27,349 bases of DNA from Clostridiales bacterium (GTDB lineage: Bacteria; Bacillota; Clostridia; TANB77; CAG-508). The stretch covers positions 1 through 27,349 of the forward strand of contig DOYA01000103.1 in the NCBI GenBank assembly GCA_003518755.1, written 5' to 3'. The notes under the pieces are model-generated. The model searched no databases, had not been told where the DNA came from, and worked only from the letters and a program-made list of their open reading frames with translations. The translations under genes were made by a program, and so were the position numbers. Shown here piece by piece: positions 1 through 7,680 of the stretch (positions within the stretch are counted from its first letter, which is position 1; the number at the start of each line of letters is the position of its first letter).

Positions 1-11
1 TCAGTTCAATT

Positions 12-206
12 TTATAAACTAAATAATGTCCTTACAGTATCAAATAATGAGCTTATTTCTCTTATTACTAGTGTAAGAACTATTACTAATCCTGCTAAAG
101 TTGTCATCATTGCTTGTTCTTCTCTTCCTGCTCTACATAAAACTTGATGTAAAACAGCAACTAAAATTCCTACTGCTGCAATTTTAAAAAGCAAATCTAC
201 ATTCAT
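12..206 (-). CDS. spoIIIAC: Stage III sporulation protein AC (SpoIIIAC)
   Basis: SpoIIIAC is a small mother-cell membrane protein of the SpoIIIA-SpoIIQ channel (feeding tube) that links the mother cell and forespore during engulfment. The 64-residue product has the family length. It shows two hydrophobic helices, at about residues 5-22 and 35-50, separated by a short polar turn containing Gly-Arg-Glu-Glu, which is the usual SpoIIIAC layout. The start is set by an AAAGGAG ribosome binding site at 217-223. It follows spoIIIAB on the same strand, with a short duplicated spacer in between, and spoIIIAD is expected just beyond the left edge. Control by sigma-E is expected from the family, but I see no separate promoter here. 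Confidence 0.9.
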   Translation of the reverse strand: MNVDLLFKIAAVGILVAVLHQVLCRAGREEQAMMTTLAGLVIVLTLVIREISSLFDTVRTLFSL

Positions 207-226
207 TTCATTCTATCTCCTTTGTA

Positions 227-282
227 AAAAAATACCTGGTCCCAATTTACCATGTGCAAAAAGTACCCGGTCCCAATTTACC
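227..282. repeat. Two tandem copies of a 25-bp unit, 31-bp period, in the spoIIIAB-spoIIIAC gap
   Basis: Copies at 227-251 and 258-282 differ at only about three positions and share the core GGTCCCAATTTACC (238-251 and 269-282). Read on the minus strand the core is GGTAAATTGGGACC, followed by GGTA and a T run. This resembles the short intergenic repeats that accompany RAYT transposases, but that link is inference. The repeat separates two genes that normally sit close together in this operon. Confidence 0.75.
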
Positions 283-285
283 AAA

Positions 286-804
286 TTAAAAAAGTAGTAT
301 TACTATTACTAACCCTACAATTGTTCCTAAACTTTTGAACATTTTTGAATTTTTGTTTTTTTCTAATTCGGCTTGTTTTATTTGAATACTTAATCTTTCT
401 TTAAATTGGTTTAATCCATTTATTTGCCCGTCAATATCTGTTTTCCCTAAAGTATTTCCTAAAGTTTCTATAACATCAAAATCTTCATTTTTCATATTTA
501 AGTAGTATATTTCTTCATCTAATGCCTGTTTCCATGCATTATTTACACTCATTTTAGCAATTTTTTCCTTGCAATTTATAAATATGTTTTTTACATTAGT
601 TTTTATTGTAACATTACCAATTTGTTCAAAAATCTCATTTAAAGGTAATCTCGTAAATTTTATAGAATTTTGTAGTATATTTACTAAAGTATTAAATGCA
701 TTTAATTCATCTAATCTATCTGAATACCTCTTTGATAATATAAAACCAATGCTTGTACTGCCTACTACAATACCAAATAAAAAAAAGTATCTTAAAATTT
801 CCAT
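286..804 (-). CDS. spoIIIAB: Stage III sporulation protein AB (SpoIIIAB)
   Basis: SpoIIIAB is a bitopic membrane protein of the SpoIIIA complex made in the mother cell. The 172-residue product matches the family length. It has an N-terminal hydrophobic segment (about residues 5-24), a helical charged middle, and a C-terminal hydrophobic segment (about 157-172), as in SpoIIIAB proteins. The order spoIIIAA-AB-AC on one strand supports the call. The start ATG at 802-804 is preceded by an AGAGGAT-type binding site. The gene is separated from spoIIIAA by about 150 bases, whereas the two usually abut or overlap, so extra DNA may have been inserted there. Confidence 0.88.
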   Translation of the reverse strand: MEILRYFFLFGIVVGSTSIGFILSKRYSDRLDELNAFNTLVNILQNSIKFTRLPLNEIFEQIGNVTIKTNVKNIFINCKEKIAKMSVNNAWKQALDEEIYYLNMKNEDFDVIETLGNTLGKTDIDGQINGLNQFKERLSIQIKQAELEKNKNSKMFKSLGTIVGLVIVILLF

Positions 805-885
805 AGAATCATCCTCTACAGATAATATATGATTTGATTTTGTATTTTAGAACCATGTATGCAAACTTTTTAAATAAAAAATAAA

Positions 886-912
886 GAAGTGATACTTTAT
901 ATCTCTCACTTC
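886..912 (-). terminator. Weak hairpin in the spoIIIAA-spoIIIAB gap
   Basis: GAAGTGA (886-892) and TCACTTC (906-912) form a 7-bp stem with a 13-base loop. On the minus strand the hairpin is followed by TTTATTTTTTATTT. It could be an attenuator or a weak terminator inside the operon, or the remains of an inserted repeat. The rest of 805-955 holds nothing I recognise. Confidence 0.35.
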
Positions 913-955
913 TCGCTTCCCACTTCAATAACTATCTATATTTTTTAGTAACTCA

Positions 956-1865
956 TTATACTATTTTTTCAACTTGCTTTATTTTTCCTTTATTAATTGA
1001 ATCTAAAATTATTATTCTTTGAATCATTTTATTTTCTATTAATTTATTTAAATTTGAATTTTGTCTTATTTCTTCTACACTTGATGCATGTGCAGTAAAA
1101 ACTCCTTTAACCCCACTTAGCGTTGCTTTTTCAATTGCTTCAATATCTTCTTTTGACCCTATTTCATCACAAATAATAATCTGGGGTCCCATCGATCTTA
1201 TAAGCATATTTATTCCAATTGATTTTGATACATTATTTATAACATCTGAATTAATTCCAATATCGTTTTGTGGAATACCTTTATACATTGCAGCTATTTC
1301 TCCTCTTTCATCAACAATTCCACATATCTTCGGAGAAAACAATATTTCAGGTATTCCGATTAGATATTTTTCTTACAAAATCTCTGAGTATTGTTGTTTT
1401 GCCTGCTCCTGGAGCTGAAGCTATTATTGTATTATAAATTGAATTATCTTGTATGTTAATCACATGTTTTAAAATTGAATCTGATACATCTTTTATCTGC
1501 CTTGCAATTCTAAAATTTAAACTCGAAATGTAATTCATATTTATAACATTATCTTTTTCCATAACTACACTTCCTGTAATTCCAACTCTATTTCCACCTT
1601 TTATTGTTATAAAACCTTCTGAAATTTGTTTAGTATATGAATAAATAGATTTTTCGCAAATATTTTCAAAAGTTTCTTGAATTTCATCTTTAGTTACATT
1701 TGAAAATAGACTAATTATATCTTGTCCCATTTTTATTGATAAGTCTCCATTGCTTCTAATTCTTATTTCTTCAATAGAATCTTTAAGATGTATATCTTTC
1801 TCCAAATATGAAATAATAATGGCTTTTATATGTGTTGGCAAATAATCCATAATTTCTTTAAGCAT
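956..1865 (-). CDS. spoIIIAA: Stage III sporulation protein AA (SpoIIIAA ATPase), read through a +1 shift at CGG
   Basis: SpoIIIAA is the ATPase of the SpoIIIA-SpoIIQ channel, related to secretion ATPases. The gene occupies two frames. The first 169 codons run from ATG 1865, with a strong AAGGAGG site at 1870-1876, and include the Walker A motif APGAGKTT (residues 151-158). The second part has the GIVDERGEIA motif and a Walker B-like run IIICDEIGS. In the starting frame CGG at 1358-1356 is followed three codons later by TGA. Skipping the C gives Ser-Asn-Gly-Ile-Pro-Glu, as I recall it in clostridial homologues, and a 302-residue protein; B. subtilis SpoIIIAA is about 307 residues. The gene is therefore complete apart from one extra base. 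It is a recoded gene, a one-base pseudogene, or a sequencing error; the CGG pattern elsewhere in the window favours recoding. Confidence 0.85.
1356..1358 (-). other. Candidate +1 frameshift site 1 (AAT CGG A)
   Basis: In the incoming frame the codons read TCT AAT CGG AAT ACC TGA. Dropping the C of CGG gives TCT AAT GGA ATA CCT GAA, which continues SpoIIIAA to its natural end. The codon decoded after the shift is GGA (Gly). I see no Shine-Dalgarno-like stimulator or slippery homopolymer at the site. Confidence 0.6.
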
Positions 1866-1892
1866 ACTTCCTCCTTGCTTAATTTGACAAAT

Positions 1893-1939
1893 AAAAAATC
1901 AGAATACAATATAGTTAATATATTATATTCTGATTTTTT
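1893..1939 (-). terminator. Terminator hairpin between yebC and spoIIIAA
   Basis: AAAAAATCAGAATA (1893-1906) pairs with the complement at about 1926-1939 around an A+T-rich centre. On the minus strand the stem ends in a T run. It lies just downstream of the yebC stop and upstream of the spoIIIAA ribosome binding site, so it separates yebC transcription from the sporulation operon. Confidence 0.7.
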
Positions 1940-1943
1940 TATT

Positions 1944-2669
1944 TTATTCTTCCCAATTGTGATATACATTCATTACATCATCTAAATCATTTAAGCTATC
2001 TATTAATTTATTCATCTTCTCTGCGCCATGTTCATCTAATTTAACAGTTGTAGATGGTACCATTTGAACAGATGCTTCTAAGAAATTTAATCCAAGTCCT
2101 TCTAAGCTTTCTCTAACTGAAGAAAAATCTGATGGTGCTGTAGTAATTTCATAAACATCTTCACAAGTTTCAAAATCCTCTGCTCCAAAATCTAATGCTT
2201 GCATCATTAATTCTTCTTCTGATAGTTTGCATGTTTCTATTTCTACTACTATAATACCTTTTTGACTAAACATATATGCAACACATCCTGTAGTTCCAAG
2301 ATTTCCTCCTGCTTTGTCAAATGCATGTCTTACATCTGCAGCTGTTCTATTTCTATTATTTGTGCTTGCTTCAACAATAACAGCTACTCCGTTTGGTCCA
2401 TATCCTTCATACATTATTTCTTCATAAGAATCTGTACTTCCTTCTCCTGAAGCTTTTTTTATAGCATTGTTTATTGTATCATTTGGCATATTTGCTGCTT
2501 TACATTTTGCAATTACATCTTTTAATTTTGAATTTCCAGCTGGATCTGGCCCTCCTGCTTTTACTGCAACTAATAATTCTCTACCTAATTTTGTAAATAT
2601 TTTTCCACGTAATGCATCAGCTTTTCCTTTTTTTGCTTGTATGTTGTTCCACTTACTGTGTCCACTCAT
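1944..2669 (-). CDS. yebC: YebC/PmpR/TACO1-family protein
   Basis: The 241-residue protein is a textbook YebC-family member. It starts MSGHSKWNNIQAKKGKADA, has the Phe-Thr-Lys-Leu-Gly-Arg-Glu segment, continues with the AxxNRNRTAADVRHAF region, and ends in the usual acidic C-terminal domain. The family was long annotated as a transcriptional regulator. The mitochondrial member TACO1 and some bacterial members act in translation, relieving stalls at proline-rich stretches. An AGGAGG site 8 bases upstream fixes the ATG at 2669. A terminator-like hairpin precedes it and another follows it, so it is probably a single-gene unit between dacF and spoIIIAA. Confidence 0.95.
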   Translation of the reverse strand: MSGHSKWNNIQAKKGKADALRGKIFTKLGRELLVAVKAGGPDPAGNSKLKDVIAKCKAANMPNDTINNAIKKASGEGSTDSYEEIMYEGYGPNGVAVIVEASTNNRNRTAADVRHAFDKAGGNLGTTGCVAYMFSQKGIIVVEIETCKLSEEELMMQALDFGAEDFETCEDVYEITTAPSDFSSVRESLEGLGLNFLEASVQMVPSTTVKLDEHGAEKMNKLIDSLNDLDDVMNVYHNWEE

Positions 2670-2700
2670 TTTTAACTCCTCCTATTTCATAACTTTTCAT

Positions 2701-2738
2701 ATTATAACACAAAAAAACTCTTTTGAATAGAGTTTTTT
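2701..2738 (-). promoter_or_regulatory. Hairpin and -10-like sequence upstream of yebC
   Basis: AAAAAACTC and GAGTTTTTT at 2712-2737 form a terminator-like stem with T runs on both sides. On the minus strand it is followed by GTTATAAT, a good -10 (TATAAT, complement of 2701-2706). No good -35 lies 17 bases upstream. The hairpin likely ends dacF-side transcription, and the -10 may start yebC. Confidence 0.4.
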
Positions 2739-2791
2739 ACTTTTTTATTTATAACATGTTACTAAAAAATGATTTATATGAAATGCTATAT

Positions 2792-2994
2792 AAGAAATAG
2801 TGATATATAAATAATCTTCAAAGTTTCTCGGCTCAATACGAAGTGATATCATTTCTAAAATATAAATTAACGAGCCTCTCGCTGCTCTTGCTTCGCAAGC
2901 CATCGCTTCCTCATTAATTTATATTAAAGAAATGATTATCCCTTCTCCAATCACATTCGAAACTTCTTAGATTATTTATATATCACTATTTCTT
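2792..2994. repeat. MITE-like long inverted repeat of about 203 bp
   Basis: The outer arms 2792-2817 and 2969-2994 are perfect 26-bp inverted repeats beginning AAGAAATAGTGATATATAAA. Inner arms at about 2849-2875 and 2912-2938 match at 24 of 27 positions. The segments between them are diverged, and the centre holds a small CTTGC/GCAAG hairpin near 2887-2900. It has no coding capacity. The element fills the dacF-yebC gap and would fold into a long hairpin in RNA. It resembles a miniature inverted-repeat element; no transposase with such ends is in the window. Confidence 0.75.
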
Positions 2995-3062
2995 TTATTT
3001 TTATAATGTAAACCATTATCTTGTAACAATATCATTATACTATTACTGGTTCACTGGTTACA

Positions 3063-4334
3063 CTATCTTTTTCTTTTTTTTAATATTATTAAAATAATTA
3101 ATATGATTAAAATTATTGCACATAAAACAATGCTGTAATATAACCAATAAGGTTTTTTTAAAACATCATGGCTTGCTAATATCTTTTCAGTATAATTTAA
3201 TCCGTCAACTTCATATGTAACATAACCTAATTCTTCATTTTGTTTTATTGGAGCAACTATTTTCTCCTTCAAGTCAATTTTTGATTGAATTTGAGAAACA
3301 TCTAAATTATTTGGTATAATTGTTGAAATACTTTTATCTATAATAAGATCAAGTGAAGCTGTTTCCTTTGTTGCTTTTTCAACATTTATAGTTGTAATTA
3401 CATTTTTTTCTTTAACAAATTCTTTATATGAATAACTATTATACACAAATTCAAAAAGTTGCTTTGTATCATAAAAACGTTCATTTAATCCTTTGCTATT
3501 TGTTCCACCACCTAAAACTACTGAAATCAAATTAATATCATCCTTTGAACTACTTGCTACTAAGCACTCTCCTGCAGGTGTAGTATGCCCTGTTTTTATA
3601 CCTGTACAATATGGATAATAATAGCTAGGAAAATTTGTTAGTATTAATGCATTTGTATTTGTAAATACCCTATCATTTGCTTGATGGATACTTGTAGTCG
3701 GAATTTTAAAAGATTTAGTTTTTACAATTTCATTAAAGGCATCAAACTGTTGACATTCTTTTGCTATTAAGTATAGGTCATATGCTGAACAATAATGATT
3801 TTCATCATGAAGTCCATTTGGATTTACAAAATGTAATGATTCACAACCAAGCTCTTTTGCTCTAGTGTTGCAAAGTTCAGCAAATGCTTCAATACTCCCA
3901 CTTACATGTTCTGCAAGAACATTTGCAGCTTCATTTGCACTTGGAATGAGTAATGCTTGTAATAGAGTTTCAATAGTTAATTCTTCACCAACTTGTAAAT
4001 TAGCATTTGAATACCCTGAAGGAACTAAATCAAGTGCTGTTTTTGACACTATAGCTGTATCTGTTAATTTGCACCTTTCTAAAACTACTAAAGCTGTAAG
4101 AATTTTAGTTGTGCTTGCTGGATACATCTTTTCATGCGCGTTTTTTTCATAAAATATTTTTCCAGTTTCAGGATTTACTACATATGCAGCTTTGCATCCA
4201 ATTTGTGGTACATTTTCAATTACTTGTTGTTGTTCTGGTTTATACTCCAAATTAACTCTGTTACTAGCATATACATTAATTGGTGATAACATTAATATAA
4301 TAATAAAACAACTTATTAATACTTTATTTTTCAT
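3063..4334 (-). CDS. dacF: D-alanyl-D-alanine carboxypeptidase, DacF-type (peptidase S11)
   Basis: This is a low-molecular-weight penicillin-binding protein that removes the terminal D-Ala of peptidoglycan stem peptides outside the membrane. The 423-residue product has an N-terminal signal segment (residues 4-23) and all three serine-acyltransferase motifs: SxxK as STTK (74-77), SxN as SAN (132-134) and KTG (247-249). A C-terminal hydrophobic segment (about 394-418) followed by KKRKR anchors it in the membrane. The ribosome binding site AAAGGAAA lies about 11 bases before ATG 4334. It is the last gene after the two acetate kinases, separated from them by a palindromic repeat. DacF types act during sporulation in Bacillus, and the nearby spoIIIA genes fit, but the exact paralogue is inferred. 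Confidence 0.92.
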   Translation of the reverse strand: MKNKVLISCFIIILMLSPINVYASNRVNLEYKPEQQQVIENVPQIGCKAAYVVNPETGKIFYEKNAHEKMYPASTTKILTALVVLERCKLTDTAIVSKTALDLVPSGYSNANLQVGEELTIETLLQALLIPSANEAANVLAEHVSGSIEAFAELCNTRAKELGCESLHFVNPNGLHDENHYCSAYDLYLIAKECQQFDAFNEIVKTKSFKIPTTSIHQANDRVFTNTNALILTNFPSYYYPYCTGIKTGHTTPAGECLVASSSKDDINLISVVLGGGTNSKGLNERFYDTKQLFEFVYNSYSYKEFVKEKNVITTINVEKATKETASLDLIIDKSISTIIPNNLDVSQIQSKIDLKEKIVAPIKQNEELGYVTYEVDGLNYTEKILASHDVLKKPYWLYYSIVLCAIILIILIILIILKKRKR

Positions 4335-4363
4335 ATCTAAAGTATTTCCTTTCTCAACATAAA

Positions 4364-4420
4364 TCAGCTTGGAAAAGAATTAAATTTTGACTAAACAAAA
4401 TTGTAATTTTTTCAAGCTGA
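4364..4420. repeat. Palindromic intergenic repeat, copy 1 (terminator-like)
   Basis: The arms 4364-4389 (TCAGCTTGGAAAAG and on) and 4396-4420 are imperfect inverted repeats. The inner part GAATTAAATTTTGAC...CAAAATTGTAATT recurs at 15511-15555. It lies downstream of the second acetate kinase gene and upstream of dacF, where it may end or attenuate transcription. Confidence 0.65.
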
Positions 4421-4466
4421 ATACTTCTTATATAATAATTATTATTTTTTTATATTTTTTGGTAGC

Positions 4467-5660
4467 TTATTTTTTTACTAATCTTTCAGTCTCTTTTGCA
4501 ATCATCAATTCTTCATTAGTAGGGATTACAAATATTTTTACTTTAGATTCTGGTTTAGAAATAAGTTTTTCCTCGCCTCTTATATTGTTTGCATCTTCAT
4601 CTATTAAAATTCCCATAAATTCTAGCTGTTCACAAATCCATTTACGAATATTAATTTGATTTTCTCCAATTCCACCTGTGAATACTAAATAATCAATCCC
4701 TTTCATTGCAACAGCATATTTTGCAATATATCCTGCAATTGCATAAGTAAAGCTTTTTATTGCTGTTTCAGCCATACTTCCTTTTTCATATGAGGCAAGT
4801 TCAATTTCTCTAAAGTCTGGAACTAAACCAGAAATTGCTTGAAGTCCTGACTTTTTATTTAGAATTGTTTCAATTTCATCAGCTGATAAATTTTCTTTTT
4901 TCATTAAATATGTTACAACTGATGGATCTAAATCTCCTGATCTTGTAACCATTGGAATTCCTCCAAGTGGTGTTAATCCCATTGAAGTATCTATTGATTT
5001 TCCTCCATCAACTGCACAAATTGAAGCTCCTTGTCCCAAATGGCAAGTTACTGTTTTTATTGTAGTAATATCTTTGTTTTCAATTTCTGCTAATCTTTGA
5101 GATACATACATATGTGATGTTCCATGTGCTCCATATTTTCTTATTCCATATTTTTTATAATATTCATAAGGAATTGGATAAATATAATGTTCTTTTGGTA
5201 TGCTAGTATGGAATGATGTATCAAATACACCTACCATTGGTTTTCCAGGCATTACCTTTTTACAAGCTTCTATTCCCATAATTCCTGCTGGATTGTGTAA
5301 AGGTGCTAAGTCAGTACATTCTCTTAATACTTCAACAACACTATCATCAATTATTACAGATTGATTAATTTTTTCTCCACCATTTAATAGTCTATGACCA
5401 ATTGCATTGATTTCATCTAAACTGTCAACTACTTTGTATTCTGGATTAGTTAATTGTTTTAAAGTAAAATCAATTGCTTCTGTATGATCATATGCCTCAT
5501 GTTCAATAGTTACCTTTTTCCCACAAGCTTTATGTGTAATAAAAGCTTCTTTTTCTCCTATTCTTTCATATTTTCCTGATGCTATCACTTCTTCATTTTC
5601 CATATTTATTAGTTGGTATTTTAGTGATGAGCTGCCACAATTAAGTACTAAAATCTTCAT
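4467..5660 (-). CDS. ackA: Acetate kinase, downstream paralogue
   Basis: Acetate kinase converts acetyl phosphate and ADP to acetate and ATP. The 397-residue protein has the family length and fold signature: Asn7 and the SSS loop (10-12), Arg90, FDTSFH with His151, His183, HLGQG (207-211), Arg240 in TRSGD, GGIGEN (329-334) and a Glu in PTNEEL near 384. Two positions are unusual. The usual VHGGE is LNGGE, so His93 is Asn, and the usual HLGNG is HLGQG, so the ATP-site Asn is Gln210. It starts only 19 bases after the upstream paralogue stops, with a GGGAG binding site, so the two are co-transcribed. The butyrate kinase family is less likely, given the length and motifs. Confidence 0.92.
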   Translation of the reverse strand: MKILVLNCGSSSLKYQLINMENEEVIASGKYERIGEKEAFITHKACGKKVTIEHEAYDHTEAIDFTLKQLTNPEYKVVDSLDEINAIGHRLLNGGEKINQSVIIDDSVVEVLRECTDLAPLHNPAGIMGIEACKKVMPGKPMVGVFDTSFHTSIPKEHYIYPIPYEYYKKYGIRKYGAHGTSHMYVSQRLAEIENKDITTIKTVTCHLGQGASICAVDGGKSIDTSMGLTPLGGIPMVTRSGDLDPSVVTYLMKKENLSADEIETILNKKSGLQAISGLVPDFREIELASYEKGSMAETAIKSFTYAIAGYIAKYAVAMKGIDYLVFTGGIGENQINIRKWICEQLEFMGILIDEDANNIRGEEKLISKPESKVKIFVIPTNEELMIAKETERLVKK

Positions 5661-5679
5661 ATTTAAATCTCCCTTTCTT

Positions 5680-6918
5680 TTATTTAACTAATTCATAGGT
5701 TTCTTTTGCTATCATTAATTCTTCATTCGTAGGTACTACCCAAACTTTTACTTTTGAATTTGGTTTTGAAATTTCTTTTTCTTCACCTTTATTTTCATTT
5801 AGTTGTTCATCAATTTCTACTCCTAAAATTCCTAAATAACTGCAAATTCCTTTTCTATTTAATATTCCTTTTTCCCCTACTCCAGCTTCAAAAGTAATAA
5901 CGTCTACTCCGCCCATAGCTACTGCCATTTTGGCAATTTCCTGAGCAACTCTGTAATCAAAATGTTTAAGTGCAAGCGTAGCATGATGCCCACCAGATAT
6001 GGCATCTAATTCAATATCTCTAAAGTCTAATGATATTCTTGAAATTCCATATACTCCAGATTTTTTGTTAAGTATTTCACTTAGTTCCTCTGGTGTAAGC
6101 TCTTTATGATTGGTTTTTTCAAGGTGTTCAACTCCTTGTGTTGGTTTTTCTGATTTTTTTATTAAATATGTTACAACTGATGGATCTAAATCTCCAGATC
6201 TAGATCCCATAGGTATTCCTCCAAGTGGTGTTAACCCCATTGTAGTATCTACAGATTTACCATCTTTTATAGCACATAAACTTGCCCCTTGTCCTAAATG
6301 ACAACTGATTATTTTTAAATCTTCAACATTTTTACCCAATAATTCAGCTATTCTTCTACTTACATATTCATGAGAAATTCCATGGAACCCATATTTTCTT
6401 ATTCCATATTTTTCATAGTATTCATATGGAATTGGATAAAGATATCTTTCCTTAGGAATAGTTTGATGAAATGCAGTATCAAAACACACAACTTGCTTGA
6501 TTTCAGGCACTACTTTTTGACATGCTCTAATTCCTGCGACAGCATTAGGGTTATGCAAAGGCGCAAGTTCTGAACACTTTTCAATTTCTTGAATTACTTC
6601 TTCTGTAACTAAAACAGGATGTTTAAATTTTTCACCACCATGAACAATTCTGTGTCCAATTCCTGCAAGTTCATCTAAAGATTTCATAACTCCATAGTGT
6701 CTATTTAAAATTCTAGCAATAATAAATTGGACAGCTTGTTCATGATTTTTTACCTCATGTTCAAATCTGTGTTTTTGTCCATTTACCTTATGTGTTAAAA
6801 AAGATCCTGGTTGTCCTATTCTTTCATAATTTCCTTTGACAAGCATTTTAGATGTTTCCATATCAATTACTTGATATTTTAGAGAAGAACTCCCAGCATT
6901 AATAACTAATATTTTCAT
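5680..6918 (-). CDS. ackA: Acetate kinase, upstream paralogue
   Basis: A second complete acetate kinase of 412 residues, clearly homologous to its neighbour. It keeps the canonical VHGGEKF (His93), FDTAFHQT (His151), His183, Arg240 and PTNEEL. It shares Gln210 in place of the usual Asn of HLGNG. Unlike its partner it carries GVGEK instead of GIGEN (Lys350) and an insertion of about 15 residues near 256-275. An AAGGAG site precedes ATG 6918. It lies 32 bases after the unknown 194-residue gene. The pair probably arose by tandem duplication. Whether both make acetate, or one has moved to another acyl substrate, cannot be told from sequence. Confidence 0.92.
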   Translation of the reverse strand: MKILVINAGSSSLKYQVIDMETSKMLVKGNYERIGQPGSFLTHKVNGQKHRFEHEVKNHEQAVQFIIARILNRHYGVMKSLDELAGIGHRIVHGGEKFKHPVLVTEEVIQEIEKCSELAPLHNPNAVAGIRACQKVVPEIKQVVCFDTAFHQTIPKERYLYPIPYEYYEKYGIRKYGFHGISHEYVSRRIAELLGKNVEDLKIISCHLGQGASLCAIKDGKSVDTTMGLTPLGGIPMGSRSGDLDPSVVTYLIKKSEKPTQGVEHLEKTNHKELTPEELSEILNKKSGVYGISRISLDFRDIELDAISGGHHATLALKHFDYRVAQEIAKMAVAMGGVDVITFEAGVGEKGILNRKGICSYLGILGVEIDEQLNENKGEEKEISKPNSKVKVWVVPTNEELMIAKETYELVK

Positions 6919-6950
6919 ATAGTCTCCTTTTTATATTTCGGTATATTTTA

Positions 6951-7535
6951 TTAATCAAGTTGCATTACATCTTCAGCTTTTTTTCTAACTGTTTCAAAAT
7001 CTTGTCTAAATTTTAAGATTTGTTTTTTTAACTCATTTATAAATTTTGTAATTGGAATTCCAATTAATTGAGTTTCTTCTAAATCATCATGATTGCCTGT
7101 AAGTTTAATATCATAATAATCCTTAATTTCTTCTAAATCGCCTTTTATTACATTCTCACCTATAATAGAAACAAGTTCATCAATGAGACTCATAGCTTCT
7201 ATCATTTCCTTAGTAATAACTTTTTTTCCTTCTAAATTATCCATTCCAAAAGTTAATAAATTTATTTTATGGGTTGATGCACATGTACATGTTATATTTA
7301 AATATTTTAATCTATTCAATAACTTCATGTAATCAAATAAATCTTCTTTCATTTTACTGTGATTTTGATATTCTTCATCTTTTTTATTTGAACTAATAAT
7401 AATAACATCATATTGTGTAATTACAATAAATGCTATACATGGTTTTGTTTTATAAAACTTTATAAAATCAAATTGTTTACACATTTCTTGTATTTTCTCT
7501 TTTGTTAGTTTTGGAATTTTTTCATCATTACTCAT
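6951..7535 (-). CDS. Protein of unknown function between pta and ackA
   Basis: I do not recognise this 194-residue protein. It is charged and mostly helical in appearance, has no signal peptide or membrane segment, and is probably cytoplasmic. It contains one hydrophobic beta-like stretch (about 32-48, AFIVITQYDVIIISS), a CTCAS segment near 82-86, and a C-terminal helix rich in Lys, Glu and Gln that could form a coiled coil. The binding site before ATG 7535 is weak (AGGGC), but a good promoter lies just upstream. Its position in the phosphotransacetylase-acetate kinase cluster suggests a link to acetyl phosphate metabolism, by context only. Confidence 0.7.
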   Translation of the reverse strand: MSNDEKIPKLTKEKIQEMCKQFDFIKFYKTKPCIAFIVITQYDVIIISSNKKDEEYQNHSKMKEDLFDYMKLLNRLKYLNITCTCASTHKINLLTFGMDNLEGKKVITKEMIEAMSLIDELVSIIGENVIKGDLEEIKDYYDIKLTGNHDDLEETQLIGIPITKFINELKKQILKFRQDFETVRKKAEDVMQLD

Positions 7536-7558
7536 TTTATTTGCCCTACTTTTTTCAA

Positions 7559-7587
7559 ATTATATCATATTATTGCTTTAATTGCAA
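7559..7587 (-). promoter_or_regulatory. Sigma-A promoter for the 194-aa gene and the ackA pair
   Basis: On the minus strand TTGCAA (complement of 7582-7587) is followed after 17 bases by TATAAT (complement of 7559-7564), about 20 bases before ATG 7535. It would let the 194-aa gene and both acetate kinases be transcribed independently of pta. Confidence 0.5.
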
Positions 7588-7632
7588 TTTTAATGTTTCT
7601 AAAATAGTAACAATTAATTATAGATTTATATT

Positions 7633-7654
7633 GCGGGCGATTAAAATCGCCCCT
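7633..7654. repeat. Short G+C-rich palindrome
   Basis: GGGCGAT at 7635-7641 pairs with ATCGCCC at 7646-7652 around a short A+T loop. It stands out from the A+T-rich surroundings. It resembles the GGGGCGA...TCGCCC palindromic repeats scattered in many clostridial genomes. It lies downstream of pta and could act as a terminator or RNA stabiliser, although no T run follows on the minus strand. Confidence 0.55.
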
Positions 7655-7680
7655 ACAGTATCTTTATGTTTTTCATTAGT

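Noticed and set aside
956..1342. Separate gene for the C-terminal half of SpoIIIAA
   Set aside because: It would start at a TTG with no binding site inside a conserved region. It is better read as the second part of one shifted gene.
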